Shown piece after piece: positions 36,016 through 43,987 of a DNA stretch of 64,000 bases. The notes beneath the pieces were generated by a model that had not been told where the DNA came from, did no database searches, and saw only the letters and a program-made list of their open reading frames with translations. A program made the translations under genes and the position numbers. This stretch comes from Drouetiella hepatica Uher 2000/2452 (lineage in GTDB: Bacteria; Cyanobacteriota; Cyanobacteriia; Elainellales; Elainellaceae): contig JAHHHD010000022.1 of NCBI GenBank assembly GCA_019359505.1, forward strand, positions 29,902 through 93,901. Direction: 5' to 3'. Each line of letters opens with the position of its first letter. Position 1 is the first letter of the stretch.

Positions 36016-37077
36016 ATGACGATATCGACGGCAAAGATTGACAATTCGGCATCTGCCGCAGTTCCCGATCCTTCCGCCTTGAAACTGAGACACATTTTAC
36101 AAACGCTGCCTAGAGAGTGCTTTCAGAAGAACCGCGTTAAAGCCTGGATGACTGCTTTAGTCACAGTGGTGATGACTGCGATCGGCTATCTCTTCCTTGC
36201 CTATTCCCCTTGGTACTTATTGCCGATCGCCTGGATCTACACGGGCACTGCCCTCACCGGATGGTTTGTCGTCGGGCATGACTGTGGGCATCGCTCTTTT
36301 GCCAACCGCCGCTGGGTCAATGATCTCGTGGGGCATGTAATGATGGCGCCTCTGATCTATCCCTTTCACAGCTGGCGAATCTTGCACAACTACCACCATG
36401 CCCATACCAATAAGCTGGAGGTAGATAACGCTTGGCAACCCTTCACGACCGAGGTTTATGAAAACATTGGTACGGTGAAACGCCAGGGCTATGAGGCAAT
36501 CCGGGGCTGGTTTTGGTGGGTTGGGTCGATCGCCCATTGGGGTTTGATGCACTTTGATCTGGCTAACTTTGCACCCAAGGATCGAGACAAGGTGAAGTTA
36601 TCGATCGCATCCGTGGTAATTTTTGCGGCGATCGTTTTTCCCCTGCTCATCATTACAACAGGCATCTGGGGCTTCGTGAAATTCTGGTTAATGCCCTGGA
36701 TGGTGTACCACTTCTGGATGAGTACCTTTACGCTAGTGCATCACACCGATGCCGAGATTCCCTTTACGCCATCGGCTCAGTGGAACGAGGCAATGGCACA
36801 GCTTGCGGGTACCGTCCACTGCGACTATCCTCGCTGGATTGAGTTTCTTTGCCACGATATTAATGTGCATGTGCCGCACCACATTTCAACGGCGATTCCT
36901 TCCTATAATTTGCGGATGGCGCATCGCATTTTGAAAGAAAACTGGGGTGAATACATCCAAGAGCGACAGTTTTCTCTGGGGCTAATGCAGGAAATTGTGG
37001 AGCAATGTCATCTTTATGAAGGCGATCGCAACTATCAGTCCTTTGAGGAATATCGGCAAGCTGCACCTCACGCCTAA
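36016..37077 (+). CDS. desA: Delta-12 (omega-6) acyl-lipid desaturase
   Basis: Introduces the Delta-12 double bond into membrane glycerolipid acyl chains, using ferredoxin; an integral thylakoid/plasma membrane di-iron enzyme. The three histidine boxes are present: HDCGH (88-92), HNYHH (124-128) and HVPHH (about 290-294). Four hydrophobic spans lie around them. The 353 residues match cyanobacterial DesA, and the context [13 protein letters not shown] and HTDAEIPF fit DesA better than DesB (omega-3). Desaturase genes are commonly cold-induced. A strong terminator follows. Confidence 0.92.
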   Translation: MTISTAKIDNSASAAVPDPSALKLRHILQTLPRECFQKNRVKAWMTALVTVVMTAIGYLFLAYSPWYLLPIAWIYTGTALTGWFVVGHDCGHRSFANRRWVNDLVGHVMMAPLIYPFHSWRILHNYHHAHTNKLEVDNAWQPFTTEVYENIGTVKRQGYEAIRGWFWWVGSIAHWGLMHFDLANFAPKDRDKVKLSIASVVIFAAIVFPLLIITTGIWGFVKFWLMPWMVYHFWMSTFTLVHHTDAEIPFTPSAQWNEAMAQLAGTVHCDYPRWIEFLCHDINVHVPHHISTAIPSYNLRMAHRILKENWGEYIQERQFSLGLMQEIVEQCHLYEGDRNYQSFEEYRQAAPHA

Positions 37078-37098
37078 AAGCTAGAGATTGAGATTCAG

Positions 37099-37135
37099 AA
37101 GGGGGATTAAGAGAAGCTTAATCCCCCTTTATTTT
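37099..37135 (+). terminator. Rho-independent terminator of desA
   Basis: AAGGGGGATTAAG (37099-37111) pairs perfectly with CTTAATCCCCCTT (37117-37129), followed by TATTTTTT. It is 22 bp after the desA stop and also lies just past the minus-strand gene that ends at 37149. Confidence 0.9.
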
Positions 37136-37148
37136 TTGAAAGCGCCAA

Positions 37149-37505
37149 TTATTCAGGTAAATTTAGCCAAAATCCGATATCCAGCAGTCCGGGGTTCGGA
37201 TCTTGAGCGGGGATGGGTTGGACGGAAGACTGAGCAGAGTTAGATTGAACGGGCTGAACTTCGTGGACAATGCGCTGCATTTCGATCGCCTGCATTTCTA
37301 CTGCCTCAGTCTGGAGTGCCTCTACCTCAATCACCTCTACCTCGATCGCCTGCTCATGACGGTAGGAATTCTGGATTATGTGAACTGGACTATTGACGCA
37401 GGGTTCAGCAGGAGGTCGCTGAGCATCAGCGCGGTAGGCGGCTCCTGATTGTGAGAGCCAAACTTCTGAATGTGTAAAGGGCAATCCGTATTGGGCATTG
37501 TTCAT
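37149..37505 (-). CDS. Small hypothetical protein with acidic VE-rich repeats
   Basis: A 118-residue protein starting MNNAQYGLPFTHSEVWLSQSG. A Shine-Dalgarno AGGAG lies eight bases upstream, which supports translation. The middle (about 53-85) is a degenerate repeat of the type E-V-I-E-V-E-A-L-Q-T-E-A-V-E-M-Q-A-I-E-M-Q, encoded by a degenerate CTC/TCGATCGCCT-type DNA repeat. The C-terminus NPGLLDIGFWLNLPE is hydrophobic. It has no recognised domain. It lies next to the PAS-LuxR gene on the same strand. Confidence 0.6.
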   Translation of the reverse strand: MNNAQYGLPFTHSEVWLSQSGAAYRADAQRPPAEPCVNSPVHIIQNSYRHEQAIEVEVIEVEALQTEAVEMQAIEMQRIVHEVQPVQSNSAQSSVQPIPAQDPNPGLLDIGFWLNLPE

Positions 37506-37600
37506 GGGGCTACTCCTGGAGATCTACAGTCTGTTTGGGGGACATAACGCGCGATCGAGGTGAGGGGGCAACTCAAACTCTTCGCTCTATCCTATGCAAA

Positions 37601-37639
37601 CTGTTTTGAAAGGTGCGCAGCGCGCACCCTTCAAAACAG
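37601..37639. repeat. Hairpin at the end of the LuxR gene (family F-like core)
   Basis: CTGTTTTGAAAGGTGCGC (37601-37618) pairs with 37622-37639 with one mismatch. The TTGAAAGG-GCGC core is like that of elements F1 and F2. It begins three bases past the minus-strand LuxR stop and could terminate that transcript. Confidence 0.7.
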
Positions 37640-37641
37640 CG

Positions 37642-38442
37642 TTAACCATTTGCCCAGTGGGCGGCATCTCGACGGGCGTGAATATTTTTGATATGTTTTT
37701 TGACCGTATCTTCGGCGATATAAAGTTTGGCAGCGATCGCTTTATAGGTCAGTCCGATTCGTTTTAACACCCAAACTTCAGTTTCGCGTTCAGTTAGGCT
37801 ATAGCGCTGGGCTTCGGCATAGGCTCGGTACTGAGCCGACTGCTGCTGATCTTCTAACGTTACTAAGAATGAAGAATGCTCTACGCCAGGATCTAACCAG
37901 CGAACTCGAATCCGTATGGTTGTTCCTGCCTCAGTTTGAATTTCATCTTCAATAACAATGGCTTGCGCAATTTGGCGGCTATCCATTAAGGCATGGCAGC
38001 AGCGCCAAATCTGGAGAGGAACGCTAGCTGAGTTTGCAGTGGCAAGTAAATTTTGGCAAATCTGGCGGGCACAGCTATTGTCATAGGTTAGTTCGCCGCG
38101 ATCGCTCAGGATCATAATGCCGTCTGGCAGACCTTCTACTACACCCTGAAGCAGGGTGAGGTTATTATCTAGCCTCTGAATGGGTGAACCTTGGAGAGTG
38201 GATGCAGGTGATTGAACAGGTGATTGGGCAGGTGATTGAACAGGTAATTGGGCAGGTGACTGAAAGGTTAACGGTTTCACGATCGTTTCCACAGGTGACG
38301 TTTTTAGAGATGCATTTTCAGGAACGGAACTTTGTTGAGAATGAGACTTTGCCAGCGATCGGGTCGATTTGCTAGTCGGCTTGTCGGCAACTGGTTTGTC
38401 AACGGCTAATGTGTTGGAAGTTGTGATTGCAGGGTTCATCAT
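37642..38442 (-). CDS. PAS-domain LuxR/NarL-type transcriptional regulator
   Basis: A 266-residue protein. A disordered N-terminus (about 1-90) includes a Pro-Val-Gln-Ser-Pro-Ala-Gln repeat. A PAS-like domain follows (about 94-200, LLQGVVEGLPDGIMILSDRGELTYDNSCARQIC), then a GerE/LuxR helix-turn-helix (about 213-262) with the conserved SLTERETEVWVLKRIGLTYKAIAAKLYIAEDTVKKHIKNIH. No receiver domain is present, so it may sense a ligand or redox signal directly. Several cysteines (C125, C129, then CC near 148-149) lie in the PAS region. No target gene is evident. Confidence 0.88.
   Translation of the reverse strand: MMNPAITTSNTLAVDKPVADKPTSKSTRSLAKSHSQQSSVPENASLKTSPVETIVKPLTFQSPAQLPVQSPAQSPVQSPASTLQGSPIQRLDNNLTLLQGVVEGLPDGIMILSDRGELTYDNSCARQICQNLLATANSASVPLQIWRCCHALMDSRQIAQAIVIEDEIQTEAGTTIRIRVRWLDPGVEHSSFLVTLEDQQQSAQYRAYAEAQRYSLTERETEVWVLKRIGLTYKAIAAKLYIAEDTVKKHIKNIHARRDAAHWANG
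38208..38261. repeat. In-frame tandem repeat in the LuxR gene
   Basis: GGTGATTGAACA / GGTGATTGGGCA-type 12-bp units repeat about four to five times and encode the Q-S-P-A/V repeat of the disordered N-terminus. Confidence 0.85.
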
Positions 38443-38940
38443 GATGGGGGCTTTTCGCTAATGAACGGTAGATGCCTCTTAAGAACTCCAACATATGACA
38501 GTCTAGGACGGCGCATAGAGAGCAAAAGTTGCTGTACGCTAACCCAAGTAACAACAGAGAACTTACGGAAACCTAATGATGCTGTTCGTCCTGAGAGGCT
38601 TAAACTAAGTAAAAATCACCTGGACAGTTGAGCAGATGCCGTCCTATGCCACTACAACAACTGCGCCTATTCTTTCCGGAAAAGCGTTCTAATCTCAGCC
38701 AAGTTCGGTGATCTAAACTCGACCAGTTGAAAAATTGGTTAGATTTTAATTTAATTAATTTTCAATTTCATCCGGATTAGCAAAATGCCCGATCGCCACC
38801 CTCATTTTTCGAGTTCAGGTATTCAATTAGAACTTCGTGGAAGCGCCTGTTATCAATTGTTTCAAGTTTCCGTAATCAGGCTTTGAGGCATTGATGTTAA
38901 TCACGTCTAAAAACGAACCAAGACGTATCTCATATCAATC

Positions 38941-38996
38941 TAAGACCCAAACAGGACAGATAAAAAATTATCTGCCGCCTCATCAACTTAAATGCG
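38941..38996. repeat. Family D element, copy D2 (inverted relative to D1)
   Basis: TCTAAGACCCAAACAGGACA is followed by GATAAAAAATTATCTGCCGCC and TCATCAACTTAAAT. Its reverse complement aligns with 30510-30561 block by block. Confidence 0.8.
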
Positions 38997-39003
38997 CTTA
39001 ATA

Positions 39004-39263
39004 ATTCAGTGTGACGAGATGGGGTCATTTGTTGGCAATCAAGGGAACAGTTCTGGTCAGCGTCAGGTATTCTCCAGTAATTGACATCAAAGCCTCGGCA
39101 AAGAGAGTGGTAAAACCTGCTACATTGAATGGCTCAACTGCACCTTAGCCAACGGGTTTAAAGACTGGTTCGCAAGACCCTGTTATTTTCCAAAAAACTA
39201 GAGAATCACATCGGTATAATCGGGTGCTTCGTTCACCCCTACAGCTCATTATTATTGGTGTAG
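39004..39263 (+). pseudogene. Degenerate IS1-family transposase remnant (InsAB' C-terminal part)
   Basis: Translated in pieces it gives IQCDEMGSFVGNQGN, then HQSLGKESGKTCYIEWLNCTLANG in a frame that also contains a stop (39084-39086 region). After a +1-type shift it reads VRKTLLFSKKLENHIG and ends with a Y-SSLLLV-stop. These match the IS1 transposase blocks DE-WSFVGNK, GKESGxTxYIERFNxTLRQR, VRKTLSFSKKLENHIGAIW and HHYNSSLLV. The part between the first two blocks is missing. It has frameshifts, an internal deletion and a stop, so it is inactive. The terminal GTAGCGCTGC after the stop may be the old right end. Confidence 0.75.
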
Positions 39264-39427
39264 CGCTGCAATTATTACAAGATCAATAGGCGCTGGCTGC
39301 TCACATTCGATCGCAAGATACTCGACTCGCATTGCAGTATTAATAAAAATGTTAAAGCGATCGTAGCTCTGACTGCCTGCTCCAGAATTTCTTGCGGAAA
39401 GGCGCTGCAATGGCGATCGTTCTAAAA

Positions 39428-39530
39428 TATAGCGCTACGCGCCCAGATCCAATGAGTTATTTTTTGAGAGCCGCGCGGAGCGCGGCTCTCAAAAATCATC
39501 TGCCCTGTTTGTGTCTTAAATTGGTATCAG
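39428..39530. repeat. Family C/D palindromic element, copy C2
   Basis: The left end ATATAGCGCTACGCGC...AATGAGTTATT matches C1. A perfect 16-bp inverted repeat, TTTTTGAGAGCCGCGC (39461-39476) with 39480-39495, surrounds a GGA loop. The right end ATCTGCCCTGTTTGTGTCTT then AAATTGGTATC matches D1 and D2, which joins families C and D into one element type. Confidence 0.85.
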
Positions 39531-39753
39531 TTCAACCTGACTCCATAATGGACAATGCCAGTGTTGACAAACTATCGGAGTCTTGCGATTGTATAGGGAA
39601 ACAAAATGCCCAGAGAAGCAAAGTTTTGTCCCACTAGCCCTGAACACTGTTGCGTCAGACCAGCATTACGCTCAACAAAGATGACAGAAGAATCAGAGAA
39701 ATCATAGCAATGACTCCTGAGGCTACTGAGCATCGAAGATGGAGCATTAAAGC

Positions 39754-39847
39754 ATAGCTGTCGCCAGTTTGCTGGGGACATTTTTGGTGGAGCGCGAAGC
39801 GCTCCACCAAAAATGTCCCCGTCCTAACCGCCTTGGCGGTTGCTATA
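39754..39847. repeat. Family A palindromic element, copy A2
   Basis: A perfect 22-bp inverted repeat (39774-39795 with 39799-39820) has a GAA loop. The flanks GTCCTAACCGCCTTGGCGGT and AGCTGTCGCCAGTTTGC are the inverted counterparts of A1 flanks, with two or three changes. Confidence 0.88.
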
Positions 39848-39888
39848 AAGTTATCGGTACTCGCTTCATTGCCGCCTAGAAGAGTTTT

Positions 39889-41064
39889 ATGAAAAAATTT
39901 CTTTCCCTGCTTTTGACTTTCCTCATGCTGGTTAATGCAGTTTGCGATCCGTCGCTGGCTCTCTCGCCGGGTGCTAATGTACCGCTTCAGAGCCTTGGCG
40001 CAGGCGAAGGAAAGCTCTCAATCCTGGCTTGGCCGGGTTACATTGAGCGCGGCGAAACTGACGAAAGCTATGACTGGGTGACAGGCTTTGAGAATGGCAC
40101 AGGTTGCAAGGTTAATGTGAAAACGGCGGCAACTTCTGACGAAATGGTAACGCTGATGAATCAAGGTGGCTATGATCTGGTGACGGCTAGTGGAGATGCC
40201 ACTCAACGCCTGATCGCAGGTGGCAAAGTCCAGCAAGTCAATACAGATCTAATTCCTAGCTGGAAAACTGTTGATCCTCGATTGCAGGATGCTCCTTGGC
40301 ATACGTTAGAGGGTAAGCACTATGGTGTGCCCTACCAGTGGGGTTCCAATGTGCTGATGTACAATACCCAAACTTTCCCTAAGCCACCCACAAGCTGGGA
40401 TGTGGTTTTTAGAGAACAGCAGCTTCCAGATGGCAAATCCAACAAGGGTCGGGTACAAGCCTACGATGGGGCTATTTACATTGCTGATGCAGCTTTGTAT
40501 CTCAAGGAGCATCAGCCGGAATTGGGTATTACCGACCCCTACGAGCTGAATCAAGCGCAATTTGATGCAGCGATCGCCCTTCTCAAAGGACAGCGTCAGC
40601 TTATCGGTCGATACTGGCATGATGCCAATGTGCAAGTCGATGATTTTGTCAGCGAGGGGGTCGTGGCTTCTAGCGCCTGGCCCTTTCAGGTAAACTTGCT
40701 CAAGAGCAAGGAATCGCCTATTGACAGTACTATCCCCCTTGAAGGGGCAACGGGCTGGGCAGACACCACCATGGTGCACACTCAGGCACAGCATCCCAAT
40801 TGCGCCTACAAATGGCTGGAGCATTCGCTCTCGCCCAAGGTTCAAGGCGATGTTGCTGCCTGGTTTGGGTCTGTTCCCGTCGTGCCTGCTGCCTGTAAAG
40901 GAAACGCATTGCTTGGGGCGGAAGGGTGCGCAACCAATGGCTCTGAAAACTTTGAGAAAATTAGCTTCTGGCGCACTCCTGTTGCTATGTGCGATGGGGA
41001 AAAGAAATGTGTTCCTTACTCTAAGTGGGTCTCTAGCTACATCGCCATCATTGGCAGCAAATAA
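39889..41064 (+). CDS. Spermidine/putrescine-type ABC transporter substrate-binding protein
   Basis: A 391-residue periplasmic receptor (PotD/YdcS type, SBP cluster D). A signal peptide MKKFLSLLLTFLMLVNAVCDPSLALS is followed by LSILAWPGYIERGETDESYDWVTGFENGTGCKVNVK and the second-lobe blocks PYQWGSNVLMYNTQ, WPFQVNLL and TMVHTQAQHPNCAYKWLEH. Four cysteines near the C-terminus (about 333-382) could form disulfides. The binding residues for polyamine cannot be confirmed by eye, so the cargo may be a polyamine or another cationic compound. It leads a four-gene operon. Confidence 0.9.
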   Translation: MKKFLSLLLTFLMLVNAVCDPSLALSPGANVPLQSLGAGEGKLSILAWPGYIERGETDESYDWVTGFENGTGCKVNVKTAATSDEMVTLMNQGGYDLVTASGDATQRLIAGGKVQQVNTDLIPSWKTVDPRLQDAPWHTLEGKHYGVPYQWGSNVLMYNTQTFPKPPTSWDVVFREQQLPDGKSNKGRVQAYDGAIYIADAALYLKEHQPELGITDPYELNQAQFDAAIALLKGQRQLIGRYWHDANVQVDDFVSEGVVASSAWPFQVNLLKSKESPIDSTIPLEGATGWADTTMVHTQAQHPNCAYKWLEHSLSPKVQGDVAAWFGSVPVVPAACKGNALLGAEGCATNGSENFEKISFWRTPVAMCDGEKKCVPYSKWVSSYIAIIGSK

Positions 41065-41109
41065 GCTTGGCAGCAAATAAGCTTGGTAGTAAATAAGCTT
41101 GGTAGTAAG
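41053..41109 (+). repeat. 16-bp tandem repeat across the stop codon
   Basis: GGCAGCAAATAAGCTT occurs at 41053, 41069 and, as GGTAGTAAATAAGCTT, 41085, with a partial fourth at 41101. The first copy includes the end of the binding-protein gene and its TAA. The copies place a series of TAA triplets between it and the ATPase start. Confidence 0.92.
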
Positions 41110-41120
41110 TAATAAACTCT

Positions 41121-42134
41121 ATGACTGAAAAGCTTCCAGCCGTTGAGTTTGTCCATGTCACTCGTCAGTTTGAAGCCATGAGAGCCGTAGATGATCTCAG
41201 CTTTACGGTTGATCAGGGAGAGTTTTTTTCGCTATTGGGTCCCTCAGGTTCGGGCAAAACGACCTGTCTCAGATTGATTGCGGGTTTTGATCAGCCTAAT
41301 TCTGGCAGTATCCGTCTTTTGGGGCAGGAAGCCGCTAGCCTTCCCCCCTATGAACGAAACGTTAATACCGTTTTTCAAGACTATGCTCTGTTTCCTCACA
41401 TGACCGTTGGCGAGAATGTGGGCTACAGCTTAATGCTCAAGAAAACGCCCAAGCAAGAGCGCCAGAAGCGAGTCGAGGAGATGCTAGAACTGGTGCAGTT
41501 AGGCGGAATGATGCAGCGAAAACCCTCTCAACTCTCAGGAGGGCAACGCCAACGGGTGGCTCTGGCTCGTGCCCTGATCAACGAACCGCAGGTTCTATTG
41601 CTAGATGAACCTTTGGGCGCTTTAGATCTAAAGCTGAGGCAGCAAATGCAGATGGAACTCAAAGCGATTCAAAAACGGGTAGAGATTACCTTTATCTTTG
41701 TCACCCACGATCAAGAAGAGGCATTGACCCTGAGCGATCGCCTAGCGGTCTTTAATCGGGGTAAAATCGAGCAGATTGGAGTTCCGGCAGAGGTCTACGA
41801 ACGCCCAGCAACCGCCTTTGTTGCGGATTTTGTGGGAGTTTCTAATGTGGTGGACGGCACCTTGGCGCAAGCCCTAATCGGTTCAGATCGATCGTTTGCG
41901 ATTCGTCCAGAAAAAATTCACATGACGGATCTCGAAACACCTGTCCCCCCTGACGCTTGCTCCGCTGTCGGGCAGATTCAGGAGGTGCTCTATCTGGGCA
42001 TATCTACCCGCTACCGAGTAGCGCTACAGGGCGGATATCTAACCGTTGTTGAGCAGAATACGACCTCAGCCATCCCCCGTTCGGGCAAGGTGCAGTTGAT
42101 CTGGCAGCGTGAACACATTTGTCCTTTGAGCTAG
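41121..42134 (+). CDS. ABC transporter ATPase, PotA-type
   Basis: A 337-residue ATPase of the polyamine/iron-type importer group. Walker [11 protein letters not shown]-loop [10 protein letters not shown], signature [14 protein letters not shown], Walker [13 protein letters not shown] and the switch H in VTHDQEEA are intact. A C-terminal TOBE domain follows (about 255-337) with IRPEKIHM. It is 56 bp after the binding-protein gene and 9 bp before the first permease, so it is the motor of this operon. Confidence 0.94.
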   Translation: MTEKLPAVEFVHVTRQFEAMRAVDDLSFTVDQGEFFSLLGPSGSGKTTCLRLIAGFDQPNSGSIRLLGQEAASLPPYERNVNTVFQDYALFPHMTVGENVGYSLMLKKTPKQERQKRVEEMLELVQLGGMMQRKPSQLSGGQRQRVALARALINEPQVLLLDEPLGALDLKLRQQMQMELKAIQKRVEITFIFVTHDQEEALTLSDRLAVFNRGKIEQIGVPAEVYERPATAFVADFVGVSNVVDGTLAQALIGSDRSFAIRPEKIHMTDLETPVPPDACSAVGQIQEVLYLGISTRYRVALQGGYLTVVEQNTTSAIPRSGKVQLIWQREHICPLS

Positions 42135-42143
42135 GCGCAGCAT

Positions 42144-43091
42144 ATGCAGAACATTCCTCCCGCGTCTGCTCGTCGCCCTGGGTTTCAGCTCCGCCGGGTA
42201 GTCAATTTTTTCTATCATCGACCGCGAGGATTGCTGGCTTTGCTGCTGCTAGCCCCGCTGCTCTGGTTTGGGGTCGTGTACCTGGGATCTCTGGGGGCGC
42301 TGCTGATTCAAAGTTTCTTTCACCTAGACGATTTTACGGGTCAAGTTGTCCGCGAATTTACGCTGCAAACCTATGGTGAGTTATTGAGTCGCTCTAATGG
42401 GGATATCATCCTGCGCACGGTAGGAATGGCTGCATCGGTCACGATCGCCGCCGCAATCTTGGCGTTTCCGTTGGCTTACTATATGGCTCGCCATGCCCCG
42501 CCCCGACTCAAAGCGGCTCTATCCTTGGCTATTTTGCTACCCCTCTGGTCTAACTACCTGGTGCGAGTGTATTCTTGGAAGCTAATTTTGGCTCAAGAAG
42601 GTGTTCTCAGTTGGTTCATTCGCCTCTTCCACCTAGAGGGACTCTTAAATCTTCTCTTAAGCCTACCCAGCATCGGCGGCACCTCGCTTTCGGTTTCAGC
42701 GTTTGGGCCGTTTCTGGCTTTTCTTTATCTTTGGTTACCCTACATGATTTTGCCGATGCAGGCGGCATTAGAGCGAGTTCCCCTTTCTTTAACGGAGGCT
42801 TCCGCCGACTTAGGAGGTAGAAATTGGGCAACCTTTCGCTGGGTGATCTTGCCGCTAGGGTTTCCAGGCGTTGTGGCAGGCTCTATTTTTACCTTCTCCC
42901 TCACTTTGGGAGACTTTATTGTGCCCAGTATTTTGGGGAACTCTAGCCTTTTTATTGGTCAAGTCGCCTACATTCAGCAAGGTACTGCTGGCAATATTCC
43001 CATAGCAGCAGCTTTTACCGTGGTGCCCATGATCATCATGACGTTTTATCTGATTGGTGCTAAGCGACTGGGAGCCTTTGATGCCCTCTAA
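42144..43091 (+). CDS. ABC transporter permease, PotB-type
   Basis: A 315-residue inner-membrane subunit with six predicted helices. The EAA loop that contacts the ATPase is [31 protein letters not shown], near 210-245. The first helix is preceded by a basic cytoplasmic N-terminus. The stop overlaps the next permease start by 11 bases, so the two permeases are translationally coupled and expected to form a heterodimer. Confidence 0.93.
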   Translation: MQNIPPASARRPGFQLRRVVNFFYHRPRGLLALLLLAPLLWFGVVYLGSLGALLIQSFFHLDDFTGQVVREFTLQTYGELLSRSNGDIILRTVGMAASVTIAAAILAFPLAYYMARHAPPRLKAALSLAILLPLWSNYLVRVYSWKLILAQEGVLSWFIRLFHLEGLLNLLLSLPSIGGTSLSVSAFGPFLAFLYLWLPYMILPMQAALERVPLSLTEASADLGGRNWATFRWVILPLGFPGVVAGSIFTFSLTLGDFIVPSILGNSSLFIGQVAYIQQGTAGNIPIAAAFTVVPMIIMTFYLIGAKRLGAFDAL

Positions 43092-43872
43092 ATCTGCACC
43101 GCTCAGCTTAAAGATTGCCGTCGGGGGAGGGCTACTTTTTCTATACTTTCCCTTTACCGTCATTCTGCTATATGCCTTCACTACAGAAGATTCAGCCTTT
43201 ACCTTCCCGCCGCCAGGGTTAACCCTGAAGTGGTTTTCGGTTGCTTTGCAGCGTCAAGATCTCTGGCAGGCGCTGACCCTTTCGTTGCAGGTGGCGACCG
43301 TGGCGACAGGCTTGGCTCTGATCATGGGAACATTGGCGGCGATCGCGGTTTACCGAACTCCCTTCTTTGGACGAGAAGCGATTTCTTTCTTGCTGCTCTT
43401 GCCGATCGCCTTACCCGGAATTGTGACAGGTATTGCCCTGCGATCGGCCATTAACTTAACCGGGATTCCCTTTAGTTTCTGGACGGTGGTGGTGGGTCAC
43501 GCAACGTTTTGCATTGTGGTGGTCTATAACAATGTGGTGGCTCGCCTGCGCCGAACCGCTAAATCCCAGATAGAAGCTTCCATGGATTTAGGCGCAGATC
43601 CTTTGCAAACCTTCCGCTATATTGTGCTGCCCAACCTGGCAACGGCTCTGCTTGCAGGAGGAATGCTAGCCTTCGCCCTCTCCTTCGACGAAGTGATTGT
43701 CACCACCTTCACCGCAGGTCAGCAGTCTACATTGCCCATCTGGATTCTGTCTCAGTTAACTCGACCCCGGCAGCGACCCGTCACCAATGTCGCGGCAGTC
43801 TTCGTCATTGTGATTACTTTTTTGCCTATTCTTCTGGCTCATCGTCTGAGTCAGGATCGCGAGTCTACTTAA
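43081..43872 (+). CDS. ABC transporter permease, PotC-type
   Basis: 263 residues from ATG 43081, with six helices. The EAA loop is [31 protein letters not shown] and the C-terminus is [23 protein letters not shown], typical of PotC/YdcV. The upstream in-frame ATG 43054 would extend it into the first permease gene and is less likely. It is the last gene of the importer operon; element F1 lies 30 bp downstream and may act as its terminator. Confidence 0.93.
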   Translation: MPSKSAPLSLKIAVGGGLLFLYFPFTVILLYAFTTEDSAFTFPPPGLTLKWFSVALQRQDLWQALTLSLQVATVATGLALIMGTLAAIAVYRTPFFGREAISFLLLLPIALPGIVTGIALRSAINLTGIPFSFWTVVVGHATFCIVVVYNNVVARLRRTAKSQIEASMDLGADPLQTFRYIVLPNLATALLAGGMLAFALSFDEVIVTTFTAGQQSTLPIWILSQLTRPRQRPVTNVAAVFVIVITFLPILLAHRLSQDREST

Positions 43873-43898
43873 ACTCTCTTGCCCCTTGCGTCATCCGG

Positions 43899-43985
43899 CA
43901 TTGCTGAATCTGGGTATGAATTTTTTTTGAAAGGGGCGCGGAGCGCCCCTTTCAAAAAAAATTCATACATAAAACCAGCAACGCC
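43899..43985. repeat. Family F palindromic element, copy F1
   Basis: A perfect 26-bp inverted repeat, 43914-43939 with 43943-43968 (GTATGAATTTTTTTTGAAAG then GGGCGC), has a GGA loop. The outer flanks GCATTGCTGAATCTGG and CCAGCAACGCC are themselves partly inverted. The same structure, inverted, is at 60852-60937. It lies between convergent genes. Confidence 0.9.
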
Positions 43986-43987
43986 CG

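Larger units (their letters stand above)
38443..39888. other. 1.4-kb gene-free region with element remnants
   Basis: No intact gene is visible. In order it holds a family D element (38941-38996), a decayed IS1-family transposase (39004-39263), a family C hairpin (39428-39530) and a family A hairpin (39754-39847). The region between 38443 and 38940 shows nothing beyond the presumed luxR promoter. It looks like a site where mobile DNA accumulates. Confidence 0.7.

Noticed and set aside
39572..39781. Minus-strand frame of 69 codons in the 38.4-39.9 kb region
   Set aside because: Overlaps element A2, has no Shine-Dalgarno sequence and resembles no domain I know.
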